Shown here in pieces: positions 8,741 through 19,089 of a stretch of 19,288 nt of DNA; position 1 is the stretch's first letter; every line of letters begins with the position of its first letter. The notes under the pieces were generated by a model. That model searched no databases. It was not told the origin of the DNA and saw only the letters and a list, made by a program, of their open reading frames with translations. The translations under genes and the position numbers were made by a program. This DNA is from Lunasporangiospora selenospora (taxonomy: Eukaryota; Mortierellomycota; Mortierellomycetes; Mortierellales; Mortierellaceae), in the NCBI GenBank assembly GCA_015680635.1, contig JAABOA010000183.1:1708-20995 (forward strand), given 5' to 3'.

Positions 8741-11240
8741 ATGTATTCTGCACAACAGAGCGCCAGCCTATTCCTTGGTGGCGAGCGCACCTCCGGACAG
8801 AGCATCAGGGATCAGAATGGTAAAGAATCACCGGCATCCATGCACCGAGGTCCAGTCTCCTGACCTCTCAGGCTCTGAGGCGCGCGACCTGTACTAGAAT
8901 CATGCGCCTAGAGATGTCGTGCTTTGCTTGATTCGATTAGGCACAAGAAGGAACAATCAATGCGACGCGCCTTTCTCGCGAATGAGGGATGCAGATGCCC
9001 AACTTATCATGATTCACCAAAAAAGAAGAGACCCATTCATGGAAACGCATGGAGACCTCATTTCTTATTGACGGACGCAGACAAAATGAAATGTGTGCGG
9101 GCATCGCTCTAATGTTATCCTGACACTAGGAAACTAGCCAGAGGCGAATATCGAACAAGTCCATTTACTTTTTCTAACGAAAAGTTCCCCTTTTTTGTTG
9201 CGTTCTCACAAACTGAATCGTCTTGATCCGTCACAGTTCTTGCCGCAGCCTCTATCGCCAACATTGTAAAGTCATCGTTGGGTCCAGTCGGTCTGGACAA
9301 GATGATTGTTAACGAAATTGGTGTAAGCTACGAGTCTTTATGAGGTTCTTTGTTCCATTTATTCCCAAAACAGGGCATATTGTTATGATACGGTCTAGAT
9401 CCAGGAGGTCTTTGTAGTAGATGGATTGACACTTCCTGGTTGTTGTCGCTTGCTAGGATGTGACAATCACGAATGATGGAGCGACGATCTTGAACATGCT
9501 CGAAGTAGAACACCCCGCAGGAAAGATCCTAGTCGAACTTGCGCAACAACAGGACAAGGAGGTAGGAGATGGCACAACTTCGGTTGTGATCATTGCTGCT
9601 GAATTGTTGAAAAGAGCCAACGAGCTCGTCAAGCGCAAGATTCATCCAACGACCATTATCACGGGATACCGATTGGCAAGCAAAGAAGCATGCAAGTTTA
9701 TTGCGGATCAAATGTCGATCAAAGTCGAAGCTCTTGGACGTGAATGCTTGATCAGTGCCTCCAAAACAAGTATGTCGAGCAAGATTATCGGAAGGTGAGT
9801 GGTCCTAACAAGGTCTATATGATTCCGCTATCAAAAGAAAAAAAAATCTAATGCTCATTTCTGTCCATACCCTTCTAGTCATGACCAGTTCTTCTCTGAA
9901 ATGGTGGTCGATGCGATGCTGGCTGTCAAGTCGACCAACAGCCGTGGTGAGCACAAGTATCCTGTCAAGGCTGTCAATGTATTGAAGGCTCATGGCAAGT
10001 CGGCGACAGAGTCCATGCTTGTGCGAGGATATGCCCTCAACTGCACTGTCGCTAGCCAAGCTATGAAGACGAGAATCACGAATGCAAAGATTGCCTGTTT
10101 GGACATCAATCTCCAAAAGGTTCGTATGAACCTTGGCGTACATATTATGGTCGATGACCCTAACAATCTCGAGGATATCCGCAAGAGGTAAGATTTATTT
10201 ACTCAAACCAGCAGTTCGTCGTAGAAGAAGAGCAGTGAGCAGATCTGGTTACTAATATCTTTCTCTTATACCCACAGAGAGAGTGATATCACAACAGAGC
10301 GCATCAAAAAGATTCTCGCCTCCGGTGCCAATGTAATTCTGACCACAAAGGGAATCGACGACATGTGCCTAAAGATGTTTGTTGAAGCAGGAGCAATGGC
10401 AGTCCGTCGATGCAAGAAGGAGGACTTGCGTAGGATTGCCAAGGCCACTGGTGGTACCATGATCTCGACATTGGCAAACTTGGAGGGCGAGGAGACATAC
10501 GAGGCAGCGAACCTCGGCTATGCAGAGGAGGTTGTTCAGGAAAGGATCTCGGACGATGAGTGCATTCTTATCAAGGGAACCAAGGCCCAGTCGTCTGCAT
10601 CGATCATCCTTCGCGGAGCAAACGACTTTATGTTGGACGAGATGGAACGTTCCCTACACGACGCACTATGCGTGGTGAAGCGCACTTTGGAGAGTGGAAG
10701 TGTGGTGCCTGGAGGTGGAGCTGTCGAGACTGCGCTGAATATTTACCTGGAAAATTTCGCCACTACATTGGTAAGTTGCCTAAATGTTGAAGAATCAGCT
10801 GTATCAAGACACCTGGATGAGATCTGCTATACTTACTATGGTTGCCTCCCCCCCTCTTGATCTTTTCCTTTTTGTCCCGACTGAAATAGGGATCTCGTGA
10901 GCAGTTGGCAATCGCCGAGTTTGCAAGTGCGCTTTTGGTAATTCCCAAGACACTTGCCGTCAATGCAGCCAAGGATTCGACAGATTTGGTAGCAACGTTA
11001 CGTGTGTATCACAATGCCTCTCAGAATGACAGTTCAAGACAGGGGCTCAAGTGGTATGGATTGGATCTGATCAGGGGCGAAGTACGCGACAACGTGTCTG
11101 CTGGTGTGTTGGAGCCAACGCTGTCCAAGGTCCGGGCACTTCGTTCAGCAACAGAGACAGCTCTTTCGATCCTTCGTATTGATGACATGATTTCGGTAGC
11201 ACCCGAGCAGCGCCAGCAAGATGATGGCCATGACCATTAA
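8741..11240 (+). CDS. CCT1: T-complex protein 1 subunit alpha (CCT1)
   Basis: This is the alpha subunit of the cytosolic chaperonin CCT/TRiC, the ATP-driven double-ring machine that folds actin, tubulin and other proteins. Exons are 8741-8819, 9237-9322, 9457-9794, 9879-10187, 10278-10770 and 10890-11240; they sum to 1656 bases (551 aa, typical for the subunit). All introns have GT donors (GTAAAG, GTAAGC, GTGAGT, GTAAGA, GTAAGT) and TAG/CAG acceptors. Recognisable family motifs are LGPVGLDKM and NDGATIL in the nucleotide-binding equatorial domain, the phosphate-binding GDGTTS at residues 92-97, [11 protein letters not shown] near 390-402 (its HD Asp, about 399, is at the usual ATP-hydrolysis position), and VVPGGGAVE near 414-422. 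The subunit-specific stretches [13 protein letters not shown] and [11 protein letters not shown] identify alpha rather than another CCT subunit. The C-terminus ends in a DDGHDH tail like that of fungal CCT1. The gene looks intact. Confidence 0.97.
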
Positions 11241-11266
11241 CGAAAGAAAGAGTCAATACGAAATAT

Positions 11267-11272
11267 AATAAA
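11267..11272 (+). terminator. AATAAA poly(A) signal, CCT1
   Basis: AATAAA lies 27 bases after the CCT1 stop codon, so the CCT1 transcript probably ends within the next few dozen bases. That leaves almost no room for an independent promoter and coding first exon before the acceptor at 11347. Confidence 0.5.
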
Positions 11273-11347
11273 AACGAGAGAAGAGAGAGTGAGAAGTGAC
11301 TGTTCGTCCAAAGAGGTATTTTTTTCTTTTTCCTCTTTTTTCTACAG

Positions 11348-14300
11348 CTATTTCCAATCGAAATCACTCGGGCAGCGCAAGCAATGGACAGGCTCGTCAT
11401 TTTCATCTCAGAGCAATGCCTCTCAAGTCCATCTTGGCCAGATCGCTGATCAGGAGAATCCCTCCAGTCCACCTAGTCCACCACAGCCACTTCACCAGAA
11501 GCGGTATTTTATCTTGGACGGCAATGCGTATATCCATAACCTATACTGCGGGCAATTCGAGTGGATCTGGGGAGGTCAATACACCTCTTTTGTTCAGCTT
11601 TTGAGAGCTCATGTCCAGGCGTTGCAATCGTGCGGTTTCCACCTCGAGTTTTTGTTTGATGGTCCTTTGCCACAGAAAAAGCTTCAGACCCGCTTGGCAA
11701 GGGACACAGAAAAGATTCATCGGATCGCCAAAGTCATGAGGGAGCTCGACCATTATTCGATGTTGGCTGCTGCAGCCGAGACGGCATCCATGACGAGCCC
11801 TCAGGACAAGGATAGTATTAGCTACAGCGAAGAGCCAATCCTTTATGGGGTAGGAGGTGGTACTGGCAATCGCTCTAGCTCTCAGTTCCTGATCCCACCA
11901 TTGGTTATGGAGGTGACTTTGCAGACTCTTCGGTCTCTGGGAGTCGATCTAATGGTCTGTGATGGAGAAGCGGATGGGATGGTTGCGCAACTTGCGATGG
12001 AAAAGTCTATGGACCCAGAGGTATCGGAAGCATACGCAGTCAGCCGAGATTCTGGTAAGGGAAGAGGGAAGGAGGCATCAAGAGAGGAGCAAGGGATTGA
12101 GCCCCGATATCGGTTTTGCTGATTTTTTTTGTCCACTCTGTACTAGATTACTTTATCTACAACACTGGGCCGACAGGAAAGGGCGGTTATATCCCTCTCG
12201 ACAGTCTCACCGTGCTCCAGGATCCATCGACTCACCAAGTATCGATCTCAGCTACGGTTTATTCACAGGAAATGGTGGCAGACCATCTCGGAATCCTACC
12301 CGAGTTCCTGCCATTGTTTGCGTCCCTGACAGGAAACGACTATATGAGGCCCGATGTCTTTGAGGAGCAGATTGCTCGATCCTTGGCAGGAATGACGGGT
12401 CGCTTGCCTCAAAAACATTCGCTTGGTGGATCAAGTGTTAACCATGCAAGGATTCGTAGTACGGCTGGTTTCTTGAAGCAGCTGAGTACTAGCTCAGCCT
12501 TCCTATCTACAACCGTATCTCATGGGTCCGAGTCAAAGGAGGACCTGAAATCCAAGGAAGTGCAACTATCTCTACAACATCAACAGACATCGCTCTCTGC
12601 AAAGCTCACCAATATGGTCGATATCATCCTTGAAGAACGAAAAATGCTGTACAAGAGCGAGACTGAGGAAAGGCGAAAAGAGCTTCGATTCGAACTTGAA
12701 GTATCCATGGAGCAGTATCGACCCCGCTTTAGCGAGAGTGCTCTTAGTTCAGAATCGCCTACTTCATCCCCATCCCCCTCTACATCATCAGTCATGGACA
12801 CACCAACGCCCTCGAGTAGCGGACTCTGGAACGATACCTCCAGCACATCTCATGGAGCAATGGCTGGTTGGACTCGTATGAAGGATGCTTTTCGGTCAGG
12901 CCAGTTCTCATTCAAGCTCATGGATGTCGTCTACAGCAAAGTGTTCTGGTGCACGCCATTTCTGGAAGACATTGATAGGGAGAGTGCCTGGCTATCTTCC
13001 AGAGAACTGAGGAGATGGATCTACGGCATCTTGGCAAGGAACTTGATGATTCAGGATACGTTGGTGAATCAAGATAGTGAAATTTGGGGTGAGAACCATA
13101 ACTCTTCAATGCTGGACATTGTGGAGTATGTACGTCGTGGTGACCATTTGTCGGCCGAAGTTGTCCGAGGCGCTTCATGCCATGAGCTGGATGAAATCCT
13201 TGGCAAGTCATCAGGAGAGAAACAAAAAAAGCGCACCAGTGCTATGGACGTGGAAGCAGCAACATCCATGGATGAGACTTCGGAGTCTTCCATCTCAGAG
13301 TCTGATCAGTATGTAGAGTTCATGGATGACCAGAGCAGAACCAGCTTGTTTCTACGAATCCTTGGCTCCGACACACCACGTGTCCGAGGACTTTCGAAGC
13401 AATGGGTTGTACTGGCTGCGACACTACGGTTCATGATCAATGCCCTTGCTCACTCTAAAACCAGGTCTGCCAGTGTTGCAATGGCCAACTTTGAAGTGAT
13501 TGCATTTGTGGCCGCGGCCATGTTTCTGCAAGAGAAATATCAGCAGTCTTCGATCACAGATACTTCTTTGACAATATCTCTGCAAGATTCACTTGACCAA
13601 GAGAAGCAAAAGCAGCCGCAACAAAGAGCAGGAGCCGATATACCCATCCCTACCATGGCGACTGCTCCCGTTCCCACAATGGGCTTCCAATTGGATGAGG
13701 TCCCACCAACAACTCGACGTTCGCTCCATCTTTCGACCCAATATCAGCATACGCTCGCCACAGTTTCGTTATTGGCGAATGCATTGCATCTCGAGGACAT
13801 GGTTCCTCCTCTCTGGACAATCTTTGATGGGCTCTTGTTCCAGCAAGCCCTGGCCCTCGCACGTGGAGGCACTTGTTTGGAGCAACGAATGCAGCGCACC
13901 AGCTCTGTAGAAACATTCCATCAAATCCTCGCTGCCATTGAGGAGGGGTTCATTGATTCAGGCGAGATTGATGTTGCAGTTGTATTCCGACCTTATTCCT
14001 CAATCAATGGGAAGAAGGCAAACTCCAAGTACCAACAACAACAATCATATGGGCGGCGTGGAAAGCTAGGAATCTTTGGGCCAGATATGGAGCCAGTGAA
14101 CCAGCTACCGCTCAACACTTCTACAGGAAGTTTGTCCACTTCTTCGTCCTCGTCATCCTTGTCCTCTCTTGGTGGAGTATCGAGAGCATTCAAGTCCTCT
14201 GGCATCCAGAAGAAATCGAGCTCATCCAAGAAAAAGAACAGCAATAGCAGCAGCAGTAGCGGCGGCAGTAATAATGGCAAAAACGGAAATCGAGGATCCG

Positions 14301-14362
14301 GAGGTTCAAAGGGATCTGGCGGCAACATGTTCAATGTACTGTCCCTAGGATGCGAGTTCTAA
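11348..14362 (+). CDS. Asteroid-type XPG/FEN-fold nuclease-like protein, 5' end unresolved
   Basis: This is a predicted member of the Asteroid family, which has an XPG/FEN1-like PIN nuclease fold; its cellular role in fungi is poorly defined. Exon A runs from about 11348 (acceptor TTTTTTCTACAG) to 12054 and exon B from 12147 to 14362, joined in phase across a 92-base intron (GTAAGG...TACTAG). About 974 residues are visible. The FEN-fold acidic motifs are present: LDGNAY (near 11515), LFDG (near 11655), CDGEADG (near 11960) and DSD, split by the intron. They are followed by YFIYNTG and the LTGNDYM segment near 12325. After about 12500 the protein becomes low-similarity and Ser-rich, and it ends in a Ser/Gly/Asn/Lys-rich tail closing LGCEF. 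The usual MGVRGL-like N-terminus of FEN-fold proteins is missing. No ATG lies between 11241 and 11347, and the first in-frame ATG (11736) is after two active-site motifs. An upstream exon, non-AUG initiation, read-through or decay are all possible. Confidence 0.75.
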
Positions 14363-14382
14363 ATCAGGAGACTGGCGAACAT

Positions 14383-14400
14383 CTTTCTTTCTTTCTTTCT

Positions 14401-14433
<33 letters not shown>
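14383..14433. repeat. (CTTT)n-(TC)n pyrimidine microsatellite
   Basis: CTTT units lead into an uninterrupted TC run with one TTT break. It sits about 20 bases after the Asteroid-like stop and 50 bases beyond the PRP3 stop on the other strand, inside the convergent 3' region of the two genes. Confidence 0.9.
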
Positions 14434-14441
14434 GTTTTGTT

Positions 14442-14447
14442 TTTATT
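14442..14447 (-). terminator. AATAAA poly(A) signal, PRP3
   Basis: Read on the minus strand this is AATAAA, 35 bases after the PRP3 stop (14485-14483). It is the nearest canonical signal for that gene. Confidence 0.5.
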
Positions 14448-14470
14448 ATGCAGTACACTGTAAAGGATCT

Positions 14471-14476
14471 AATAAA
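14471..14476 (+). terminator. AATAAA poly(A) signal, Asteroid-like gene
   Basis: AATAAA lies about 109 bases after the Asteroid-like stop and only 6 bases short of the PRP3 stop codon on the opposite strand. A typical cleavage site 10-30 bases downstream would fall inside PRP3 coding sequence. Confidence 0.5.
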
Positions 14477-14482
14477 AGTGGA

Positions 14483-16511
14483 TCAAAGCACAACTTCTGC
14501 GCCGAGCATGTCCTCTTCCTTGAATCCCAGGGCTTGGTCCCAATAATGTTGTACACTCAATCTGGCAAGCGTCTCCTTTAGCTGGGCTTCTGTCCTTGAT
14601 TTGATAAATCTAAACGTCTTGAATTGACGTTCTCGTAACTGTCCTTCCCAAACAAGAAGACACTTGTTGTCAGTTGTCTCTGAGACCTCAGTACCATCCA
14701 ATCGAGTATTGTCGGCCCAGTCAATTCGCCTCAACATAAGCTTCTTGAACTGCTTGACAGCCTTTTGACCGCCTTCGACCACTACCAGACTGAATGTTGG
14801 ATACATGAGCACAATTCCTGTAAGTCCAAGCTGACCAGCGTTTTTGTCGACCTTGAATTTTTTTTGTGGGTGAGAGAGATCGTTGATCTTGTAGAGGTTC
14901 ACATAGATGCCCTTGGCTACATCTTCATCCTTTTTCTTTTGCTCCTTTGCCTTGCGTTCGTCATGGGTCAATTTCCGTTGTGCGTTTGCATCCAAATGCG
15001 TCTGGAGTCGTTGTTGGACCTGTTCCCGGACCCTCATCTCTACTTCTGTTGGGTTAAGAACAGCCTCTTGACCCAGGACTCGCATCATGTTGGCAAGTCT
15101 GACCTTGGGAGCCTCAGCTGGCAAGAGGCCCAGTCGAATCTTGTCCTGTTTCTCCTTAAGCAGTTCTTGGCGCTTTTGCCTCCGGAGCTTCTTACGTTCC
15201 TTGGTCGTGAGCATTAATGGGCGGGATTGGGCATTAGCGAAGCTGGAGGGATCGTTTGGAGGTTCGATGGGGACAGGATGTTGGACATAATGCGTGATGA
15301 GTGAATCCTCAGTCTCGATTTGAGCGAGTCCAGTTATGGCATCCTGATAGGTTTTGTTGGGTAAAAACGCTGCATCCCACCACTCTACTCCATCTTTCAG
15401 GACCTCCCTCTACGTGAAAATAATAAAATGAAGAGGCGTTAGAAAAAAAAAGGGATAATCCTCACGTCTACAAATAGGTGATTCGGAGTCTCTGCGCGCG
15501 GCATTCTCACCTTTGTAAAACCGTCTTTGAGCTGTAGATCCTCATCCTGAACATTTGCCTTTCCGCTCTCCTCAATCTCCTTGCGCAATTGCTCGATCCT
15601 CTGCTCTGATCGCAGTTGATTGGCGATACTGGTGTACTTGCCCTTTTGCGCAAACCTGAGTGGTCGAGCCCTTCTTTCCCTAGGTGCTACAAGCGCCATG
15701 CTGGGGTCAAAGTATGGGTTTTTGGTCGGATCCGTAAAATCTTCGGGAACATCCAGAATCTTCAGTTCCTTCTTTGGCTCTGGCTTCCGGTTCACCTACA
15801 GATTGGAGGATTTTAAGAAAAGTTCCACAGGAGAACAATGGCTCAATATACAGTGCAGCACAGTCTATTCTTTCTCTTCCTTCACAATGATTTCTCATCA
15901 TGTATCCAATGTCTTTTTTTTTTTTACCTTGACCGTAGCAAAAGTGTCGACCTTGGTGGTGTTTCCTGCCTTGACAGCATTGATGATAAGATTTCCTGCT
16001 TCATCTCTCGAGAGCATCGAGCTAACATCGATCGCCAATCCTCCTTTTCCTCTAGAATCCGCCACTCCAGCTCGCCCTAAAGCAGAGGGTATTCCTGCAG
16101 ATGTTATTGTTGAAGGGGCTGTTTTTTGTGACAAGGAAGACGATCCTACTCCTGCTATTCCTCCAAGCTTAGCTGCATTCAGACCCTGAAGTTTGGCCTT
16201 GAGAGCCTCAGCACGTTGACGAAGCTCTACCGCTGTAGGGGTCCGACCGATGGCTGCAGAATTCCCTGTTGTGGTAGCTAGACCAGGTGCAGGTGGCGCT
16301 GCTGCTGGACTCTGCTGCTGCTGCTGCTGCTGTAACTGCTGAGCTACGGCCTGAGCCCTGGCTTTAGCCTGGGCTAGAATAGCCTTGATCTAAATTGCAG
16401 TTTCAATGACAGAGGATTAACGGATGTTGGTCTCGTATGACCGATGTTGTTTGCATTAATGACTAGGAACAATGAATTGGTAAAACGCACCTCCTCTGCC
16501 GATTTGCTCAT
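14483..16511 (-). CDS. PRP3: U4/U6 small nuclear ribonucleoprotein Prp3
   Basis: Prp3 is a component of the U4/U6 snRNP that binds the U4/U6 duplex and helps assemble the U4/U6.U5 tri-snRNP in the nucleus. Exons are 16511-16491 (only seven codons, MSKSAEE), 16389-15928, 15795-15511 and 15409-14483. All introns are phase 0; the total is 1695 bases (564 aa). The N-terminal third is low complexity, with a CAG-encoded Gln tract and Ala/Pro-rich sequence. Exon 3 contains the conserved NPYFDPSMA segment typical of the family. Exon 4 carries the basic PRP3 domain (EVEWWDAAFLP-like start as GVEWWDAAFLP, then KERKKLRRQKR near residue 330). The C-terminal ferredoxin-like domain (DUF1115) spans about residues 440-560, including GIVLMYPTFSLVVVEGG and RRIDW. 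It ends 121 bases from the Asteroid-like stop, tail to tail. Confidence 0.95.
16312..16332 (-). repeat. CAG repeat coding for polyglutamine in PRP3
   Basis: Seven uninterrupted CTG units on the plus strand encode seven Gln on the minus strand. Two more CAG codons lie just upstream in the protein, after a Leu. The tract lies in the low-complexity N-terminal region of Prp3, outside the conserved domains, and is a likely site of length variation. Confidence 0.9.
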
Positions 16512-16775
16512 GTTGTTGGTAGATGACTCTTTATCCCGAATCCTTTACAATGATGGAAGGGAGAATAGCAATAGGGAAGAGGAGGAAAGTGGCAAAGATA
16601 AAAGAGAGAAAACTAGGATTATCTGGCTAACGCTGGATGGATGAGTTCCTGTCTCCTTTGCGATTACTTCAATCAACTGTGCCAACAATCTCCTGATCGA
16701 GATGTTAAAAAGACCACGCGCCCTGCCCTCAAATATAAAGTCGAAAACAAGTCACAAACTCGACTTTTTTTTTTT

Positions 16776-16781
16776 TTTATT
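16776..16781 (-). terminator. AATAAA poly(A) signal, CSN2
   Basis: On the minus strand AATAAA lies about 11 bases after the CSN2 stop codon and runs straight into a long A-run. The interval 16512-16791 between CSN2 and PRP3 must hold both the CSN2 3' UTR and the PRP3 promoter, so spacing is tight. Confidence 0.5.
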
Positions 16782-16791
16782 CAGCACGACT

Positions 16792-18541
16792 TTAGTGGAC
16801 TCTGTTGATAGTTGCTGTGTACATTGTCGATAGATTGGCCGACCACTTGTCGATGGCATTGTATCGCAGGGTACCCGATGTCCTAGGAGGGATTAAAATA
16901 GAAAGTATGAAAATTATTACAACAGGTTGACACCAGTGAGTAAATGCACTTTTTTCACACCTCACACGATCTCCTATCATAATCCAAACACTTACTGTCG
17001 TTGAAGCTCAAGTCGCTGATTCACCTGGTCGATATGGCCTGCAATTTTCTTGTCCAAAATCAAGCCCACCAAGAGATCCTCAACATCTTGCGCTGGGATA
17101 TTGAGCTGACGCGAAATAAACGGAATCTCGATCCTCGTGTATGGCTTGATCAGCCGGATCAGAACCTGAGTCCGGATATTCTTCAGCACATCGTCAATGT
17201 ACGCGCGGATAAAAGGGTCATCCATGATCGTAGCTCGGTTGTCTCGAAGAATCTTTTCAAATTCTCGAATATCTCTACGCTGGTAAGCACTCACGAGATT
17301 GGTCATTGCCACGATCTGTGGGTCATTCTTATAAGGCTTCGTCTCTTGAGAATCAAAAGGATTAATCTGAGATTCCATTAACATGTTAGCCAGGACAAGG
17401 TACTTGAGGACTTGGATACGCTGAAAAGACCCTGCCTCATCATAGTTGCGGAATGATTCGAAGAAATCCGTCTGCGCCTGATCCCACATGTTCTCGCTCA
17501 TGTGCATCTTGCCTCCGCACTCGCGAATAACACCCATGATGCGTGGGTGAGGAATCGCAGACTTGACCGAGGTACACTGATGGTAAAGCGCCTTCAATTT
17601 CTTGCTATTCTTTGTCGCCGTGTACATTTGAATCTCCAGGGCAAAGATCTCGAGTAGATGAGTTCCCTTTCGCTGGTCATCTGTGCCATCATCTGCCTGA
17701 CACGATGCGTGCAGCTGGCGAAGAATCTTTGACAACCGCCCATACTCTTTCCTGTCCAACCACAGCTTGGCCAATTTCAAGTTTGTCTTGACCAAAAGAC
17801 GCTATAGATTCATTGTAAGATTTGATGTAAACATGGGTGCAATGTCATAATTGATAGTCAACCCACGGATGTAGTTATTCGCTGACAATCCTTACCTCAT
17901 TGTTTGCGTCCTTCAAGGCATTCAAAGTGGTCTGGTAAAACTTTTCCATGAAAACCATGTCAGAAGAGGACGAGATGAAATCAAGAATATTGTTGATACT
18001 CTTTTCGCTATAGTTTCTGGTGACAGCCGCTTTCGTGTATGGTAGGAGCTGCTCATAGTACTCCAGGGTCTATTGATTGTACGATGACGCGTTTTAGTAT
18101 TCGGGTTTCCATCAATAGTTCTGTTCCAGTCCACATCAGAACGAACAGTACCTTATCATAGTTGCCCATCTTGAACGAGAGCTTGACCATTTGCTTCAGA
18201 GCCTTGAATCCCCTGGTAGTTAAAAAAAAAGCAACAAGGGACATAAAAAATACAACCGGTATTAGCGCTCGTCATGAAGATGTAGACTCTCCATGGTACT
18301 CCAGGGTGAACACGTCTCATGCGCGCCTCTATTATTACCAGTCTCCCTTCTCAGTCTCGGCGTCGACCACGCCTTGGAACTCAATTAGAGCTGTCTCGGG
18401 TTCGTCTTCCTTATGGCCCTTGGCATTGTAGTACTTGTTCTCGAGGTCTACATCTGGCTCCTCGCCATCCTCGTCCTCGTAATCGAAATCGTAATCTTCA
18501 TCCTCCTCCTCCTCCATCATGAAATCGTCATCGTCACTCAT
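16792..18541 (-). CDS. CSN2: COP9 signalosome complex subunit 2
   Basis: CSN2 is a structural subunit of the COP9 signalosome, which removes NEDD8/Rub1 from cullins and so controls cullin-RING ubiquitin ligases. Exons are 18541-18339, 18212-18152, 18069-17896, 17801-16996 and 16882-16792. The phases join throughout and the total is 1335 bases (444 aa; human CSN2 is 443 aa). The N-terminus is extremely acidic ([14 protein letters not shown]...), as in other CSN2 proteins, followed by [11 protein letters not shown]. Helical repeats follow, including [22 protein letters not shown] and [14 protein letters not shown]. The PCI domain lies at about residues 300-400, with [15 protein letters not shown] and [20 protein letters not shown] marking its winged helix. 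The C-terminal exon gives [12 protein letters not shown], which fits the family. The same architecture in proteasome Rpn6 is the main alternative, but the acidic start and these motifs favour CSN2. Confidence 0.95.
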
Positions 18542-19089
18542 GGTTGATGTTACTTATGTTGTCGAGAAAAGGTATGAAAGTCTTCTAGTCACTAGGAAAA
18601 TGAGAGTGAGGAGTAATGACAAAGGAGAAATAGAAGCGTGGCGATGAGAGCATGAAAAAAGGTGAACTCAATACCCACGAGTTTTGACGAGGGCGCAGTA
18701 AACGAGTAGGATAATAATACGCGTACACCCTCTCGGAGCACGTATCCCATTGTAGAATCCCTTGGAGCACTGCTCCATGGACACGAACAAGGGCATCGCT
18801 AGACGGTGTTGTAGGGTATTCAAGGTGCATTACCTCCTGCCTGGGAGCAATTCCTGTAGATTCCGGACAAAGGCTGGTGCTGATGGAGGAAGTGAAGATG
18901 AATGCAATGCAAGAGTGTCCTTATGTACTGACCACAAGGAACTAATGAAGGAAGTGAAAGGAAATAATGATTTAGTGTGAGCGCCTGATCACGATGTGTA
19001 AGGGATAGTCGTGGAATCCAGCAGCTAGTTACCTCTTCACTAATTCTCGTGTTTGTTGACACGCATAAGACTCTATTGTCTCTTGGTTG
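18542..19089. other. Upstream region of CSN2, no supported gene
   Basis: About 550 bases upstream of CSN2. Short open frames exist on both strands but show no domain or splice support. The region should contain the CSN2 promoter and possibly that of a divergent gene at the right edge. Confidence 0.4.

Noticed and set aside
11071-11472. Minus-strand 133-codon frame over the CCT1 3' end
   Set aside because: It is antisense to the clearly coding CCT1 C-terminus and the pyrimidine tract; no independent support.
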